From positions 124,001 through 188,000 of the forward strand of contig NZ_JAQISN010000001.1 in NCBI RefSeq assembly GCF_037450285.1: a DNA stretch of 64,000 bases, written 5' to 3'. Made by a program: the position numbers and the translations under genes. Every line of letters starts with the position of its first letter. Position 1 is the stretch's first letter. Below are positions 1-8,883 of the stretch, one piece after another. The DNA is from Erwinia sp. SLM-02 (lineage in GTDB: Bacteria > Pseudomonadota > Gammaproteobacteria > Enterobacterales > Enterobacteriaceae). The notes under the pieces are model-generated. The model was given only the letters and a program-made list of their open reading frames with translations. It was not told the DNA's origin and did no database searches.

Positions 1-1
1 C

Positions 2-1024
2 TATCCGCAGGCCCAGCGCAGCGGGTGCCGCCTGCTGTCGCTGAACGGTGAGGATGGCGCGCTGACGCACGGGGTGTTCACCGACCTGCTGGGTAAACTT
101 AATCCCGGTGACCTGCTGGTGTTCAACAATACGCGGGTGATCCCGGCACGTATTTTTGGCCGCAAGGCCAGCGGCGGAAAAATCGAAGTACTGATTGAGC
201 GCATGCTGGATGACAAACGCGTGCTGGCCCACGTGCGTTCGTCCAAGTCACCGAAACCGGGCAGCGCGCTGCTGCTGGGCGAAGATGAAAGCGTTCAGGC
301 AACCATGACCGCACGTCATGACACACTGTTTGAAATTGAATTTAATGATTCGCGCGCGGTGTTGGATATTCTGAACGACATCGGCCACATGCCGCTGCCG
401 CCCTATATCGATCGTCCGGACGAGGACGTGGATCGCGAGCTTTATCAGACGGTTTACAGCCAGAAACCGGGTGCCGTCGCGGCACCGACCGCGGGCCTGC
501 ATTTTGACGAACCCCTGCTGGCCGCGCTGCGCGAGAAGGGCGTGGAAACCGCATTCGTTACCCTGCACGTTGGCGCAGGAACATTCCAGCCGGTGCGGGT
601 AGACAGCATTGAAGACCACATTATGCACGCCGAATATGCGGAAGTGCCGCAGGATGTGGTGGATGCGGTGCTGGCCTGTAAGGCGCGCGGCAACCGGGTG
701 ATCGCCGTCGGTACCACCTCGGTACGATCGCTGGAAAGCGCGGCACAGGCCGCTGACGATGCACTGATTGCGCCATTCTTTGGCGATACCAAAATCTTCA
801 TTTACCCGGGCTATCACTATCAGGTCATTGACGCGCTGGTAACGAATTTCCACCTGCCGGAGTCCACGCTGATTATGCTGGTCTCCGCCTTTGCCGGTTA
901 TAAAAATACCATGCACGCCTATCAGCAGGCGGTGGCGCAGGAATACCGTTTCTTCAGCTACGGGGATGCCATGTTCATTACCCGAAATTCGCAGGCCTGC
1001 CACGAGATCCCGGGGCAGGGCTGA
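2..1024 (+). CDS. queA: S-adenosylmethionine:tRNA ribosyltransferase-isomerase, 5' end cut by window
   Basis: QueA transfers and isomerises the ribosyl part of S-adenosylmethionine onto preQ1-modified tRNA, giving epoxyqueuosine in the cytoplasm. The frame is open from base 2, and the first residues (YPQAQRSGCRLLSL) align with E. coli QueA from about residue 18, so roughly 17 N-terminal residues lie outside the window. Conserved stretches include VFNNTRVIPAR, KPGAVAAPTAGLHF and VGTTSVRSLES. The C-terminus matches the family. It is followed after 73 bases by tgt, which acts earlier in the same queuosine pathway; the pair is the usual enterobacterial arrangement. Confidence 0.96.
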   Translation, partial: YPQAQRSGCRLLSLNGEDGALTHGVFTDLLGKLNPGDLLVFNNTRVIPARIFGRKASGGKIEVLIERMLDDKRVLAHVRSSKSPKPGSALLLGEDESVQATMTARHDTLFEIEFNDSRAVLDILNDIGHMPLPPYIDRPDEDVDRELYQTVYSQKPGAVAAPTAGLHFDEPLLAALREKGVETAFVTLHVGAGTFQPVRVDSIEDHIMHAEYAEVPQDVVDAVLACKARGNRVIAVGTTSVRSLESAAQAADDALIAPFFGDTKIFIYPGYHYQVIDALVTNFHLPESTLIMLVSAFAGYKNTMHAYQQAVAQEYRFFSYGDAMFITRNSQACHEIPGQG

Positions 1025-1097
1025 TTTTTCCCGAGGGCAGCACCGGCTGTCCCTCTTATCACCATTAACATCGGACTGTTTCTCCGGTGGAGGCAAT

Positions 1098-2228
1098 GTG
1101 AAGTTTGAATTAGACACAACCGACGGCCGCGCCCGTCGCGGCCGCCTGGTCTTTGACCGTGGCGTGGTAGAAACCCCGGCCTTCATGCCGGTGGGCACCT
1201 ACGGCACCGTAAAAGGCATGACGCCGGAAGAAGTGCAGGATACCGGCGCGCAGATCATTCTGGGCAACACCTTCCATTTATGGCTGCGTCCCGGCCAGGA
1301 AATCATGAAGCTGCACGGCGACCTGCACGACTTTATGCAGTGGAAGGGGCCGATTCTGACTGACTCCGGCGGCTTCCAGGTCTTCAGCCTGGGGGATATT
1401 CGTAAGATCACCGAGAAGGGCGTGCATTTCCGTAACCCGATCAACGGCGATGCCATTTTCCTCGATCCTGAAAAATCGATGGAAATTCAGTACGATCTCG
1501 GTTCTGATATCGTGATGATTTTCGATGAGTGTACGCCATACCCGGCCGACTGGGATTATGCCAAGCGCTCCATGGAAATGTCCCTGCGCTGGGCGCAGCG
1601 CAGCCGCGATCGCTTTGATTCGCTTGGTAATAAAAACGCGCTGTTCGGCATCATTCAGGGTAGTGTTTACGAAGATTTACGCGATGTCTCGGTTAAAGGA
1701 CTGGTGGAGATCGGCTTTGATGGGTACGCTGTGGGCGGCCTGGCGGTCGGCGAGCCTAAAGACGATATGCACCGTATTCTGGAGCACGTTTGTCCGCAGC
1801 TTCCTGAAGATAAACCGCGCTACCTGATGGGCGTCGGTAAGCCGCAGGATCTGGTTGAAGGCGTTCGTCGTGGTATTGATATGTTCGACTGCGTGATGCC
1901 AACCCGCAATGCGCGTAACGGACATCTGTTCGTCACCGATGGTGTGGTGAAAATCCGTAACGCGAAGTATAAAGATGACACGTCTCCGCTTGATGCCGAG
2001 TGTGATTGCTACACCTGTCGTAATTACAGCCGTGCCTATTTGTACCATCTCGATCGCTGTAATGAGATTTTAGGAGCGCGTCTGAATACCATTCATAATC
2101 TGCGTTATTACCAGCGCCTGATGGCGGGTTTACGCAAGGCTATTGAAGAAGGTAAATTAGAGCACTTCGTGACTGAATTTTACCAACGGACGGGGACGGC
2201 GGTTCCGCCATTAACGTCTGATAATTAA
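1098..2228 (+). CDS. tgt: Queuine tRNA-guanine transglycosylase
   Basis: Tgt exchanges guanine-34 for preQ1 in tRNAs with a GUN anticodon. The 376-residue product has the length of E. coli Tgt. Visible motifs are LTDSGGFQVFSLG (general-base Asp near residue 89), MFDCVMPTR holding the nucleophilic Asp near 264, and the zinc-binding CDCYTCRNYSRAYLYH cluster near the C-terminus. I chose the GTG start at 1098 because the protein then begins KFELDTTDGRARRG as in E. coli and a GGTGGAGG ribosome site lies just upstream; longer readings run into the queA stop region. It sits between queA and yajC. Confidence 0.97.
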   Translation: MKFELDTTDGRARRGRLVFDRGVVETPAFMPVGTYGTVKGMTPEEVQDTGAQIILGNTFHLWLRPGQEIMKLHGDLHDFMQWKGPILTDSGGFQVFSLGDIRKITEKGVHFRNPINGDAIFLDPEKSMEIQYDLGSDIVMIFDECTPYPADWDYAKRSMEMSLRWAQRSRDRFDSLGNKNALFGIIQGSVYEDLRDVSVKGLVEIGFDGYAVGGLAVGEPKDDMHRILEHVCPQLPEDKPRYLMGVGKPQDLVEGVRRGIDMFDCVMPTRNARNGHLFVTDGVVKIRNAKYKDDTSPLDAECDCYTCRNYSRAYLYHLDRCNEILGARLNTIHNLRYYQRLMAGLRKAIEEGKLEHFVTEFYQRTGTAVPPLTSDN

Positions 2229-2245
2229 ACAATGAGGGAATTTTA

Positions 2246-2575
2246 ATGAGCTTGTTCATTTCTGATGCCGTGGCAGCTGCAGCACCATCACAGGGAAGTC
2301 CTTATTCTCTGGTGATCATGCTGGTTGTATTTGGTCTGATTTTCTACTTCATGATCCTGCGCCCTCAGCAGAAACGTGCGAAAGAGCACAAAAAACTGAT
2401 GGACTCAATCTCCAAGGGCGATGAAGTGCTGACCACCGGTGGCCTGGTCGGTCGCGTAACCAAAGTGGCGGACACGGGTTATGTCGCTATCGCATTGAAC
2501 GAAACCACTGAAGTTGTGGTCAAACGTGACTTCGTAGCTGCCGTTCTGCCGAAAGGTTCGATGAAGGCGCTGTAA
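2246..2575 (+). CDS. yajC: Sec translocon accessory subunit YajC
   Basis: YajC is a small inner-membrane protein that associates with SecD and SecF and can be bound by AcrB. The 109-residue product has one transmembrane segment at about residues 19-38 (LVIMLVVFGLIFYFMILRP), followed by RPQQKRAKEHKKL and a small beta-rich cytoplasmic domain (GDEVLTTGGLVGRV). Length and order match the family. It lies 17 bases after tgt and 26 before secD, so it is probably cotranscribed with secDF. Confidence 0.96.
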   Translation: MSLFISDAVAAAAPSQGSPYSLVIMLVVFGLIFYFMILRPQQKRAKEHKKLMDSISKGDEVLTTGGLVGRVTKVADTGYVAIALNETTEVVVKRDFVAAVLPKGSMKAL

Positions 2576-2601
2576 TTTTTGATGTCCCTAAGGGAACTGC
2601 C

Positions 2602-4449
2602 GTGTTAAACCGTTATCCTTTATGGAAGTACATCATGCTGATCGTCGTATTACTCGTCGGTCTGCTGTATGCACTGCCTAACCTTTATGGTGAGGATCCG
2701 GCTGTTCAGGTCACTGGCGCGCGCGGAAGCGCCGCCAGTGAGCAAACGCTGGTTCAGATCCAAAACGCATTAAAAGAAGAAAACATCCAGAGCAAATCTA
2801 TTGCGCTGGAAAACGGCGCTATTATGGCGCGTTTCGCTAATACCGACGTGCAGCTGCGCGGCCGTGAAGCGATTATGAAGGTTCTTGGCGAGAATTACGT
2901 TGTGGCGCTTAACCTTGCGCCGGCTACTCCCACCTGGCTGACCCTGCTGAACGCCGAGCCGATGAAACTCGGTCTTGACCTGCGCGGCGGCGTTCACTTC
3001 CTGATGGAAGTCGATATGGATACCGCTCTGGGTAAACTCCAGGAGCAGAACATCGACAACCTGCGTAGCGATCTGCGTGATAAAAATATTCCTTACGTTA
3101 ACGTGCGCAAAACCGATAACTACGGCATGGAAATTCGTTTCCGTGATGCGGACGCGCGTAACCAGGCCGTCAGCTATCTGACAGGCCGTCACCGTGACCT
3201 GGTCATCAGCAATAGCGGCAGCAATGCTCTGACCGCCGTCATGAGCGACGAGCGTCTGCGTGAAGCGCGTGAATATGCGGTACAGCAGAACATCAATATC
3301 CTGCGTAATCGTGTTAACCAGCTGGGTGTTGCTGAGCCGCTGGTACAACGCCAGGGTGCGGACCGCATCGTGGTTGAGCTGCCGGGTATTCAGGATACTG
3401 CACGTGCGAAAGAGATCCTGGGCGCGACGGCAACGCTGGAATTCCGTCTGGTGAACACCAGCGCGGATGCCACTGCCGCCGCAAACGGCCGCGTACCGGG
3501 TGACTCTGAAGTGAAGGAAACCCGCGATGGTCAGCCGGTTGTGCTGTACAAACGCGTGATCCTCACCGGTGACCATATTACCGACTCCACCTCAAGCATG
3601 GATGAGTACAACCAGCCACAGGTTAATATTTCCCTGGACAGCGCTGGCGGTAACATCATGTCCAACTTCACCAAAGACAGCGTCGGTAAGGCGATGGCTA
3701 CCCTGTTTGTTGAATACAAAGACAGCGGGAAGAAAGATGCCAACGGCCGTTCGATTCTGGTGAAGCAGGAAGAAGTGATTAACGTGGCGAACATCCAGTC
3801 TCGTCTGGGTAACAGCTTCCGTATTACCGGCATCAACAACCCGAACGAAGCGCGTCAGCTGTCGCTGCTGCTGCGTGCCGGTGCGTTGATTGCGCCAATT
3901 CAGATTGTTGAAGAACGCACCATCGGTCCAACCATGGGTGCGCAGAACATCACTCAGGGTCTGGAAGCCTGCCTGTGGGGTCTGATTGCTTCGATCATCT
4001 TTATGGTGGTGTGGTACAAGAAATTCGGTCTGGTGGCGACCAGCGCCCTGCTGGCCAACCTGGTGCTGATTGTCGGTATTATGTCCCTGCTGCCGGGCGC
4101 GACGCTGACGATGCCGGGTATTGCCGGTATCGTACTGACGCTGGCGGTTGCGGTCGATGCTAACGTACTGATAAACGAGCGAATAAAGGAAGAGCTGCGC
4201 AACGGGCGTTCCGTCCAGCAGGCGATCCATGAAGGCTATAAAGGTGCGTTCTCCAGTATCGTTGATGCCAACGTTACCACGCTGATTAAAGTTATCATTC
4301 TGTACGCAGTGGGTACCGGCTCGATTAAAGGGTTTGCTATCACCACCGCGATCGGTGTGGCAACGTCCATGTTTACCGCGATTATCGGCACCCGTGCCAT
4401 CGTTAATCTGATGTACGGCGGCAAACGCATCAACAAGTTGTCTATCTGA
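2602..4449 (+). CDS. secD: Protein translocase subunit SecD
   Basis: SecD works with SecF to complete export through SecYEG using the proton gradient. The 615-residue product has an N-terminal transmembrane helix (residues about 8-26), a large periplasmic region containing the LGLDLRGGVHFLMEVD motif, and five more membrane helices in the last 170 residues. Those include AVAVDANVLINERIKEEL, the typical SecD signature. The GTG start at 2602 follows the ribosome site AAGGGAA. The gene ends 10 bases before secF, so the two are almost certainly cotranscribed. Confidence 0.98.
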   Translation: MLNRYPLWKYIMLIVVLLVGLLYALPNLYGEDPAVQVTGARGSAASEQTLVQIQNALKEENIQSKSIALENGAIMARFANTDVQLRGREAIMKVLGENYVVALNLAPATPTWLTLLNAEPMKLGLDLRGGVHFLMEVDMDTALGKLQEQNIDNLRSDLRDKNIPYVNVRKTDNYGMEIRFRDADARNQAVSYLTGRHRDLVISNSGSNALTAVMSDERLREAREYAVQQNINILRNRVNQLGVAEPLVQRQGADRIVVELPGIQDTARAKEILGATATLEFRLVNTSADATAAANGRVPGDSEVKETRDGQPVVLYKRVILTGDHITDSTSSMDEYNQPQVNISLDSAGGNIMSNFTKDSVGKAMATLFVEYKDSGKKDANGRSILVKQEEVINVANIQSRLGNSFRITGINNPNEARQLSLLLRAGALIAPIQIVEERTIGPTMGAQNITQGLEACLWGLIASIIFMVVWYKKFGLVATSALLANLVLIVGIMSLLPGATLTMPGIAGIVLTLAVAVDANVLINERIKEELRNGRSVQQAIHEGYKGAFSSIVDANVTTLIKVIILYAVGTGSIKGFAITTAIGVATSMFTAIIGTRAIVNLMYGGKRINKLSI

Positions 4450-4459
4450 GGAGTGCGTT

Positions 4460-5428
4460 GTGTCACAGGAACATAGTGTTGAACAAATGAATCACGGGCG
4501 TAAAGTCGTCGACTTTATGCGCTGGGATACGCTGGCGTTCATCATCTCTGGTCTGCTGCTGATTATCTCGGTAGCGATTATGGGTGTGCGTGGTTTTAAC
4601 TGGGGGCTTGATTTCACCGGTGGTACGGTGATTGAGATCAACCTGGAAAACCCCACCGATCTGGATGTGATGCGCGAAAGCCTGGTCAAAGCCGGGTTTG
4701 CAGAACCCCAGGTGCAGAACTTTGGCAGCAGCCGTGATGTGATGGTGCGTATGTCACCTAACGAAGGCAATGCGGGCCAGGAGCTGGGCAGCAAGGTGCT
4801 GGCGGTGATTAATGACACCACCCAGCAGCATGCGACCGTTAAGCGTATTGAGTTCGTCGGGCCGACCGTCGGTAGCGATCTGGCGACGGCAGGCGGCATG
4901 GCGCTGCTCTCCGCGCTGATTGCCATCCTGATCTACATCGGCTTCCGCTTCGAGTGGCGACTGGCGCTGGGTACCGTGCTGGCGCTGGCGCACGACGTGG
5001 TGATCACCATGGGACTGCTTTCTCTGTTCCATGTTGAGATCGATCTGACTATCGTTGCCTCACTGATGTCGGTAATCGGCTACTCGCTGAACGATAAGAT
5101 CGTGGTATCGGATCGTATTCGTGAGAACTTCCGCAAAATTCGTCGCGGATCGTCTTACGATATCACCAACGTCTCACTGACGCAGACGCTGAGCCGTACC
5201 ATCATCACCTCAGCAACCACGCTGGCGATGGTTATGATCCTGTTCGTCTTCGGCGGCGAGCTGCTGAAAGGCTTCTCTCTGACCATGCTGATCGGTATCA
5301 CTATCGGTACTATCTCGTCGATTTATGTCTCTTCAGCGCTGGCGCTGAAACTCGGCATGAAGCGCGAGCATATGATCCAGCAGAAAGTGGAAAAAGAGGG
5401 TGCAGATCAGCCCTCGATTCTGCCTTAA
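4460..5428 (+). CDS. secF: Protein translocase subunit SecF
   Basis: SecF forms the SecDF complex in the inner membrane and supports the late, proton-driven step of protein secretion. The 322-residue product matches E. coli SecF in length. It has an N-terminal helix, the GLDFTGGTVIEI motif, a periplasmic domain and five C-terminal helices with SLMSVIGYSLNDKIVVSDRI. The C-terminal end EKEGADQPSILP is the same as in E. coli. The GTG start at 4460 follows GAGGAG. A strong terminator follows. In E. coli yajD and tsx lie next; here both are absent and yajI follows directly. Confidence 0.98.
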   Translation: MSQEHSVEQMNHGRKVVDFMRWDTLAFIISGLLLIISVAIMGVRGFNWGLDFTGGTVIEINLENPTDLDVMRESLVKAGFAEPQVQNFGSSRDVMVRMSPNEGNAGQELGSKVLAVINDTTQQHATVKRIEFVGPTVGSDLATAGGMALLSALIAILIYIGFRFEWRLALGTVLALAHDVVITMGLLSLFHVEIDLTIVASLMSVIGYSLNDKIVVSDRIRENFRKIRRGSSYDITNVSLTQTLSRTIITSATTLAMVMILFVFGGELLKGFSLTMLIGITIGTISSIYVSSALALKLGMKREHMIQQKVEKEGADQPSILP

Positions 5429-5450
5429 TGACGGAAGCGTCATAAAACGA

Positions 5451-5477
5451 AGGGCCACATTATGTGGCCCTTTTTTT
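5451..5477 (+). terminator. Intrinsic terminator of the secDF operon
   Basis: A ten-base-pair stem (AGGGCCACAT with ATGTGGCCCT) with a minimal loop is followed by a run of seven T. It closes the secDF transcript. On the minus strand the same hairpin sits just past the yajI stop and is followed by TCGTTTTATG, so it may also act, less strongly, for yajI. Confidence 0.9.
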
Positions 5478-6045
5478 ATGGTCTGGTTTCTGCCGGCGTT
5501 GGCGGCGTCACCACCACATCGTGTATCCGCACGTAGCCCAGCCGATCGGGCGACAGATTGCTCAGCCGCAGCGGAACGCTGACCTGGCCGCGCGGTAACA
5601 GGGCGCTGGCGACCTCAATTTTTTGCGACATGCTGCTGATGCTTAACGGCTGGCCGGTGGCGCTATCCAGTTCTCCCCACTCAACTTCGGCAATAAATGA
5701 CGGCAGCGGCGCATCGCCCGTAGCATGAATATCCAGACTGGCGCGCGTGCCGTTGGCTTCGGCCTGAACGTGGCTCAATGAAAGTTTCAGATCGCCCGCC
5801 TGGCTTTTCAGGATCACTCCGGTACCGGCCGCTGGCAGCAGCCAGGCACCCTGGGCTGCACCGCTGTTAAGATGCCCCTGCTGCTCGAGTGCGCTGGCCT
5901 GACGGGTAAGCTGACGCATTTCCTTGTTCAGCTTGCCAACTTCATTATGCAGCTGGCTGATTTTCGGCTGCGACGGTGTACTGGAGCAGCCGGCCAGGGC
6001 CAGCAGCGAAGCTATCAGCGACAGTTTCAGATAAGCCGTTGTCAT
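5476..6045 (-). CDS. yajI: YajI-like outer-membrane lipoprotein (DUF3251 type)
   Basis: The 189-residue product begins with a lipoprotein signal (hydrophobic residues 6-18, lipobox LAGC with Cys about residue 20). It continues with a short predicted coiled coil (QLHNEVGKLNKEMRQLTRQ) and a beta-rich domain with EVEWGELDSATGQPLS. The position before nrdR on the opposite strand is that of E. coli yajI, and the C-terminal domain fits my recollection of the DUF3251 family. The function is unknown. The start at 6045 is preceded by AGGAAAT. The name rests on synteny and general resemblance, so it is less certain than its neighbours. Confidence 0.75.
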   Translation of the reverse strand: MTTAYLKLSLIASLLALAGCSSTPSQPKISQLHNEVGKLNKEMRQLTRQASALEQQGHLNSGAAQGAWLLPAAGTGVILKSQAGDLKLSLSHVQAEANGTRASLDIHATGDAPLPSFIAEVEWGELDSATGQPLSISSMSQKIEVASALLPRGQVSVPLRLSNLSPDRLGYVRIHDVVVTPPTPAETRP

Positions 6046-6233
6046 GATTCATTTCCTTCTGATAAACATTTGCTTTTATCTTAGAGCAAAGTGGTCTGGA
6101 TAGCCTGGGCCTTAAAGCTGTCATTTGCGGTCCCGGCCGCATAAAGTCGTGCAGTTTTGCGCGGCGTGGCTTTGGCAGGCGGCCTGGTTCGCGTTACACT
6201 AACCATCAATTTCAAGGATTATCAGGACGCATC

Positions 6234-6683
6234 ATGCATTGCCCATTCTGTTCCGCCGTGGATACTAAAGTGATCGACTCCCGCCTGGTGGGGGAAGGGA
6301 CTTCGGTGCGTCGCCGTCGCCAGTGTCTGGTGTGTCACGAACGCTTTACCACCTTTGAGGTCGCCGAACTGGTGATGCCGCGCGTGGTGAAAAGCAATGA
6401 CGTGCGTGAGCCGTTCAACGAGGACAAACTGCGCAGCGGCCTGATGAAAGCGCTGGAGAAACGCCCGGTCAACTCCGATGCGGTAGAAACCGCACTCAGC
6501 CATATTAAAAGCCAGCTACGCGCCACCGGCGAGCGTGAAGTGGCCAGCAAGTTGATTGGCAGCCTGGTGATGGACGAGCTGAAAAAGCTGGATAAAGTTG
6601 CCTATATCCGCTTTGCCTCGGTCTATCGCAGCTTTGAAGATATTCGGGAATTTGGCGAAGAGATCGCCCGCTTACAGGACTGA
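6234..6683 (+). CDS. nrdR: Transcriptional repressor NrdR
   Basis: NrdR represses ribonucleotide reductase genes in response to the dATP/ATP balance. The 149-residue product has an N-terminal zinc ribbon with Cys pairs at residues 3/6 and 31/34 (CPFC and CLVC) and an ATP-cone domain at about 49-139 (VVKSNDVREPFNEDKL onward). The length matches E. coli. The ATG at 6234 follows AGGACG. ribD begins four bases after the stop, and the nrdR-ribD-ribH-nusB row is conserved in enterobacteria. Confidence 0.97.
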   Translation: MHCPFCSAVDTKVIDSRLVGEGTSVRRRRQCLVCHERFTTFEVAELVMPRVVKSNDVREPFNEDKLRSGLMKALEKRPVNSDAVETALSHIKSQLRATGEREVASKLIGSLVMDELKKLDKVAYIRFASVYRSFEDIREFGEEIARLQD

Positions 6684-6687
6684 TGCG

Positions 6688-7797
6688 ATGCGTGATGAAT
6701 TCTACATGGCGCGAGCGCTTGAGCTTGCGCGCCTCGGCCGCTTTACCACCACCCCCAACCCGAACGTGGGCTGCGTTATCGTGCGCGAGGGGGAAATCGT
6801 CGGGGAAGGCTACCACCGGCGCGCCGGTGAGCCGCATGCCGAAGTGTATGCGCTGCGGATGGCGGGTGATAAAGCCCGCGGTGCCACCGCCTATGTCACC
6901 CTTGAACCGTGCAGCCATCACGGCCGCACGCCCCCCTGCTGCGACGCGCTGATTGCCGCGGGCGTAAGCCGGGTCGTGGCGGCGATGCAGGATCCCAATC
7001 CGGAAGTCGCCGGGCGCGGACTTTATCGCCTGCAGCAGGCCGGGATTGACGTCAGCCATGGGCTGATGATGCAGGAAGCGGAAGCGCTGAACCGGGGATT
7101 CCTCAAGCGAATGCGCACCGGATTCCCCTGGGTACAGTTAAAACTGGGCGCCTCGCTGGACGGACGTACCGCAATGGCCAGCGGTGAAAGCCAGTGGATC
7201 ACTTCGCCTGAGGCAAGGCGCGACGTTCAGCGGCTGCGGGCGCAAAGCTCGGCCATTCTCAGCACCAGCGCAACCGTGCTGGCCGATAATCCGTCGCTGA
7301 CGGTGCGCTATGATGAGCTGGATGCCACCACCCGTTCGCACTATGCCGCAGAGGATTTGCGCCAGCCGGTGAGAATTATCGTCGACAGCCAGAATCGCGT
7401 TACGCCGCAGCACCGACTTATTGCACAATCAGGGGAAACCTGGCTGGCACGTCACGACATTGATGGGCAACCATGGCCGGAAAATGTGACCCAGTTCAGC
7501 GTCCCCCGTCACAATAACCGGCTCGATCTGGTATCGATGTTTATGCTGCTGGGTAAAAAGCAGGTCAACAGCGTCTGGGTGGAAGCGGGGGCCGGGTTTG
7601 CCGGTGCGCTGCTGCAGGCTGGCGTGGTCGATGAACTGATAGTCTATCTGGCACCGAAGCTGCTGGGTGACGCGGGCCGGGGGCTGTGCCAGCTGCCCGG
7701 GCTTGAGCGCCTGGCCGATGCGCCGGAATTCGCCTTCAGCGACGTTCGTCAGGTTGGCCCCGATGTGCGCCTGACGCTGACGCCGCGATATCGCTGA
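6688..7797 (+). CDS. ribD: Bifunctional riboflavin deaminase/reductase RibD
   Basis: RibD deaminates the pyrimidine made from GTP and then reduces its ribosyl side chain, the second and third steps of riboflavin synthesis. The 369-residue product shows the cytidine-deaminase-type zinc site (GEPHAEVYAL and LEPCSHHGRTPPCC) in the first 145 residues. A reductase domain follows from about 146 (LKLGASLDGRTAMASGESQWI). I chose ATG 6688 because the product then aligns with E. coli RibD (MQDEYYMARAL) from its first residue; upstream in-frame starts lie inside nrdR. Confidence 0.97.
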   Translation: MRDEFYMARALELARLGRFTTTPNPNVGCVIVREGEIVGEGYHRRAGEPHAEVYALRMAGDKARGATAYVTLEPCSHHGRTPPCCDALIAAGVSRVVAAMQDPNPEVAGRGLYRLQQAGIDVSHGLMMQEAEALNRGFLKRMRTGFPWVQLKLGASLDGRTAMASGESQWITSPEARRDVQRLRAQSSAILSTSATVLADNPSLTVRYDELDATTRSHYAAEDLRQPVRIIVDSQNRVTPQHRLIAQSGETWLARHDIDGQPWPENVTQFSVPRHNNRLDLVSMFMLLGKKQVNSVWVEAGAGFAGALLQAGVVDELIVYLAPKLLGDAGRGLCQLPGLERLADAPEFAFSDVRQVGPDVRLTLTPRYR

Positions 7798-7925
7798 ACG
7801 GACGGGTCGTCCTCAGCGAGATAATTTTACGTCTGTTTCCGTTTGCGCAAAAGCAAGCAGATGGATAAAGAGTGTGATAGAATCCGCCCCCCTGCGGGGC
7901 CAAACAGAACCCTGAAAGGAAGATT

Positions 7926-8396
7926 ATGAACGTTATTGAAGCTGCTGTTGCTACCCCTGATGCGCGCGTTGCTCTGGTTATTGCGCGTTTCAACAACTTT
8001 ATCAACGACAGCCTGCTGAGCGGCGCGATCGATGCCCTGAAACGTATTGGCCAGGTGAAAGATGAAAACATCACCGTGGTCTGGGTTCCGGGCGCGTATG
8101 AGCTGCCAATGACCGCACGCGCGCTGGCAAATGCCGGTAAGCACGATGCCGTTGTGGCGCTGGGTACCGTAATCCGTGGCGGCACCGCTCACTTCGAATA
8201 TGTGGCAGGCGAGGCCAGTTCCGGCCTGGCCAGCGTTGCCATGAACAGCGATATCCCGGTTGCCTTTGGCGTGCTGACGACTGAAAACATCGAGCAGGCT
8301 ATCGAACGCGCCGGAACCAAAGCGGGTAATAAAGGTGCTGAAGCAGCCCTGACCGCACTGGAAATGATTAACGTATTAAAAGCCATCAAAGCCTGA
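7926..8396 (+). CDS. ribH: 6,7-dimethyl-8-ribityllumazine synthase
   Basis: RibH condenses the pyrimidine product of RibD/RibA with 3,4-dihydroxy-2-butanone 4-phosphate to give lumazine, the precursor of riboflavin. It assembles into icosahedral capsids. The 156-residue product has the family length and motifs VIARFNNFINDSLLSGA, VPGAYELP and GTVIRGGTAHFEYV. The ATG at 7926 follows GAAAGGAAG. It is 128 bases after ribD; a short GC-rich hairpin (CCCCCTGCGGGG) lies in that gap, but I see no FMN riboswitch there. Confidence 0.97.
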   Translation: MNVIEAAVATPDARVALVIARFNNFINDSLLSGAIDALKRIGQVKDENITVVWVPGAYELPMTARALANAGKHDAVVALGTVIRGGTAHFEYVAGEASSGLASVAMNSDIPVAFGVLTTENIEQAIERAGTKAGNKGAEAALTALEMINVLKAIKA

Positions 8397-8411
8397 TTTA
8401 AGGGGAATTTC

Positions 8412-8831
8412 GTGAAACCTGCTGCTCGTCGCCGCGCCCGTGAATGTGCTGTTCAGGCACTTTACTCGTGGCAGATCTCCAAAAACGACATCGCTGATGT
8501 CGAATACCAGTTTCTGGCGGAACAGGACGTTAAAGACGTCGATATCAATTATTTCCGTGAGCTGGTCGGCGGCGTTGCAACTAACAGTGCATACCTCGAC
8601 GGCCTGATGAAACCCTATCTGTCACGCCAGCTGGAAGAGCTGGGACAGGTAGAAAAGGCAATCCTGCGTATTTCTCTGTTTGAACTGAGCAAGCGTTCAG
8701 ATGTTCCCTACAAAGTGGCCATCAATGAAGGGATTGAGCTGGCGAAAGTGTTCGGTGCTGAAGACAGCCACAAGTTTGTCAACGGCGTGCTGGATAAAGC
8801 CGCTCCGCAGATCCGTCCTAACCGCAAATAA
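8412..8831 (+). CDS. nusB: Transcription antitermination factor NusB
   Basis: NusB binds boxA RNA with NusE (ribosomal protein S10) to support antitermination in rRNA operons. The 139-residue product has the family length and motifs ARRRARECAVQALYSWQ at the N-terminus and VAINEGIELAKVFGAEDSHKFVNGVLD near the C-terminus. It lies 15 bases after ribH and is followed by a clear terminator, so it ends the nrdR-ribD-ribH-nusB unit. Confidence 0.98.
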   Translation: MKPAARRRARECAVQALYSWQISKNDIADVEYQFLAEQDVKDVDINYFRELVGGVATNSAYLDGLMKPYLSRQLEELGQVEKAILRISLFELSKRSDVPYKVAINEGIELAKVFGAEDSHKFVNGVLDKAAPQIRPNRK

Positions 8832-8837
8832 TCTCTC

Positions 8838-8867
8838 AAGAGGCCGCTAATCCGGCCTCTTCTTTTT
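8838..8867 (+). terminator. Intrinsic terminator after nusB
   Basis: A nine-base-pair stem (AAGAGGCCG with CGGCCTCTT) and a six-base loop are followed by CTTTTT. The position is directly after the nusB stop and before thiL. Confidence 0.85.
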
Positions 8868-8883
8868 ACTCCCGGAATGCACT

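Noticed and set aside
248..1198. A 316-residue minus-strand frame opposite queA and the start of tgt
   Set aside because: It is antisense to two well-recognised genes and shows no domain or ribosome site.
7798..7925. An FMN riboswitch before ribH
   Set aside because: The gap is only 128 bases and I could not find the conserved RFN element segments; in enterobacteria that element sits before ribB.
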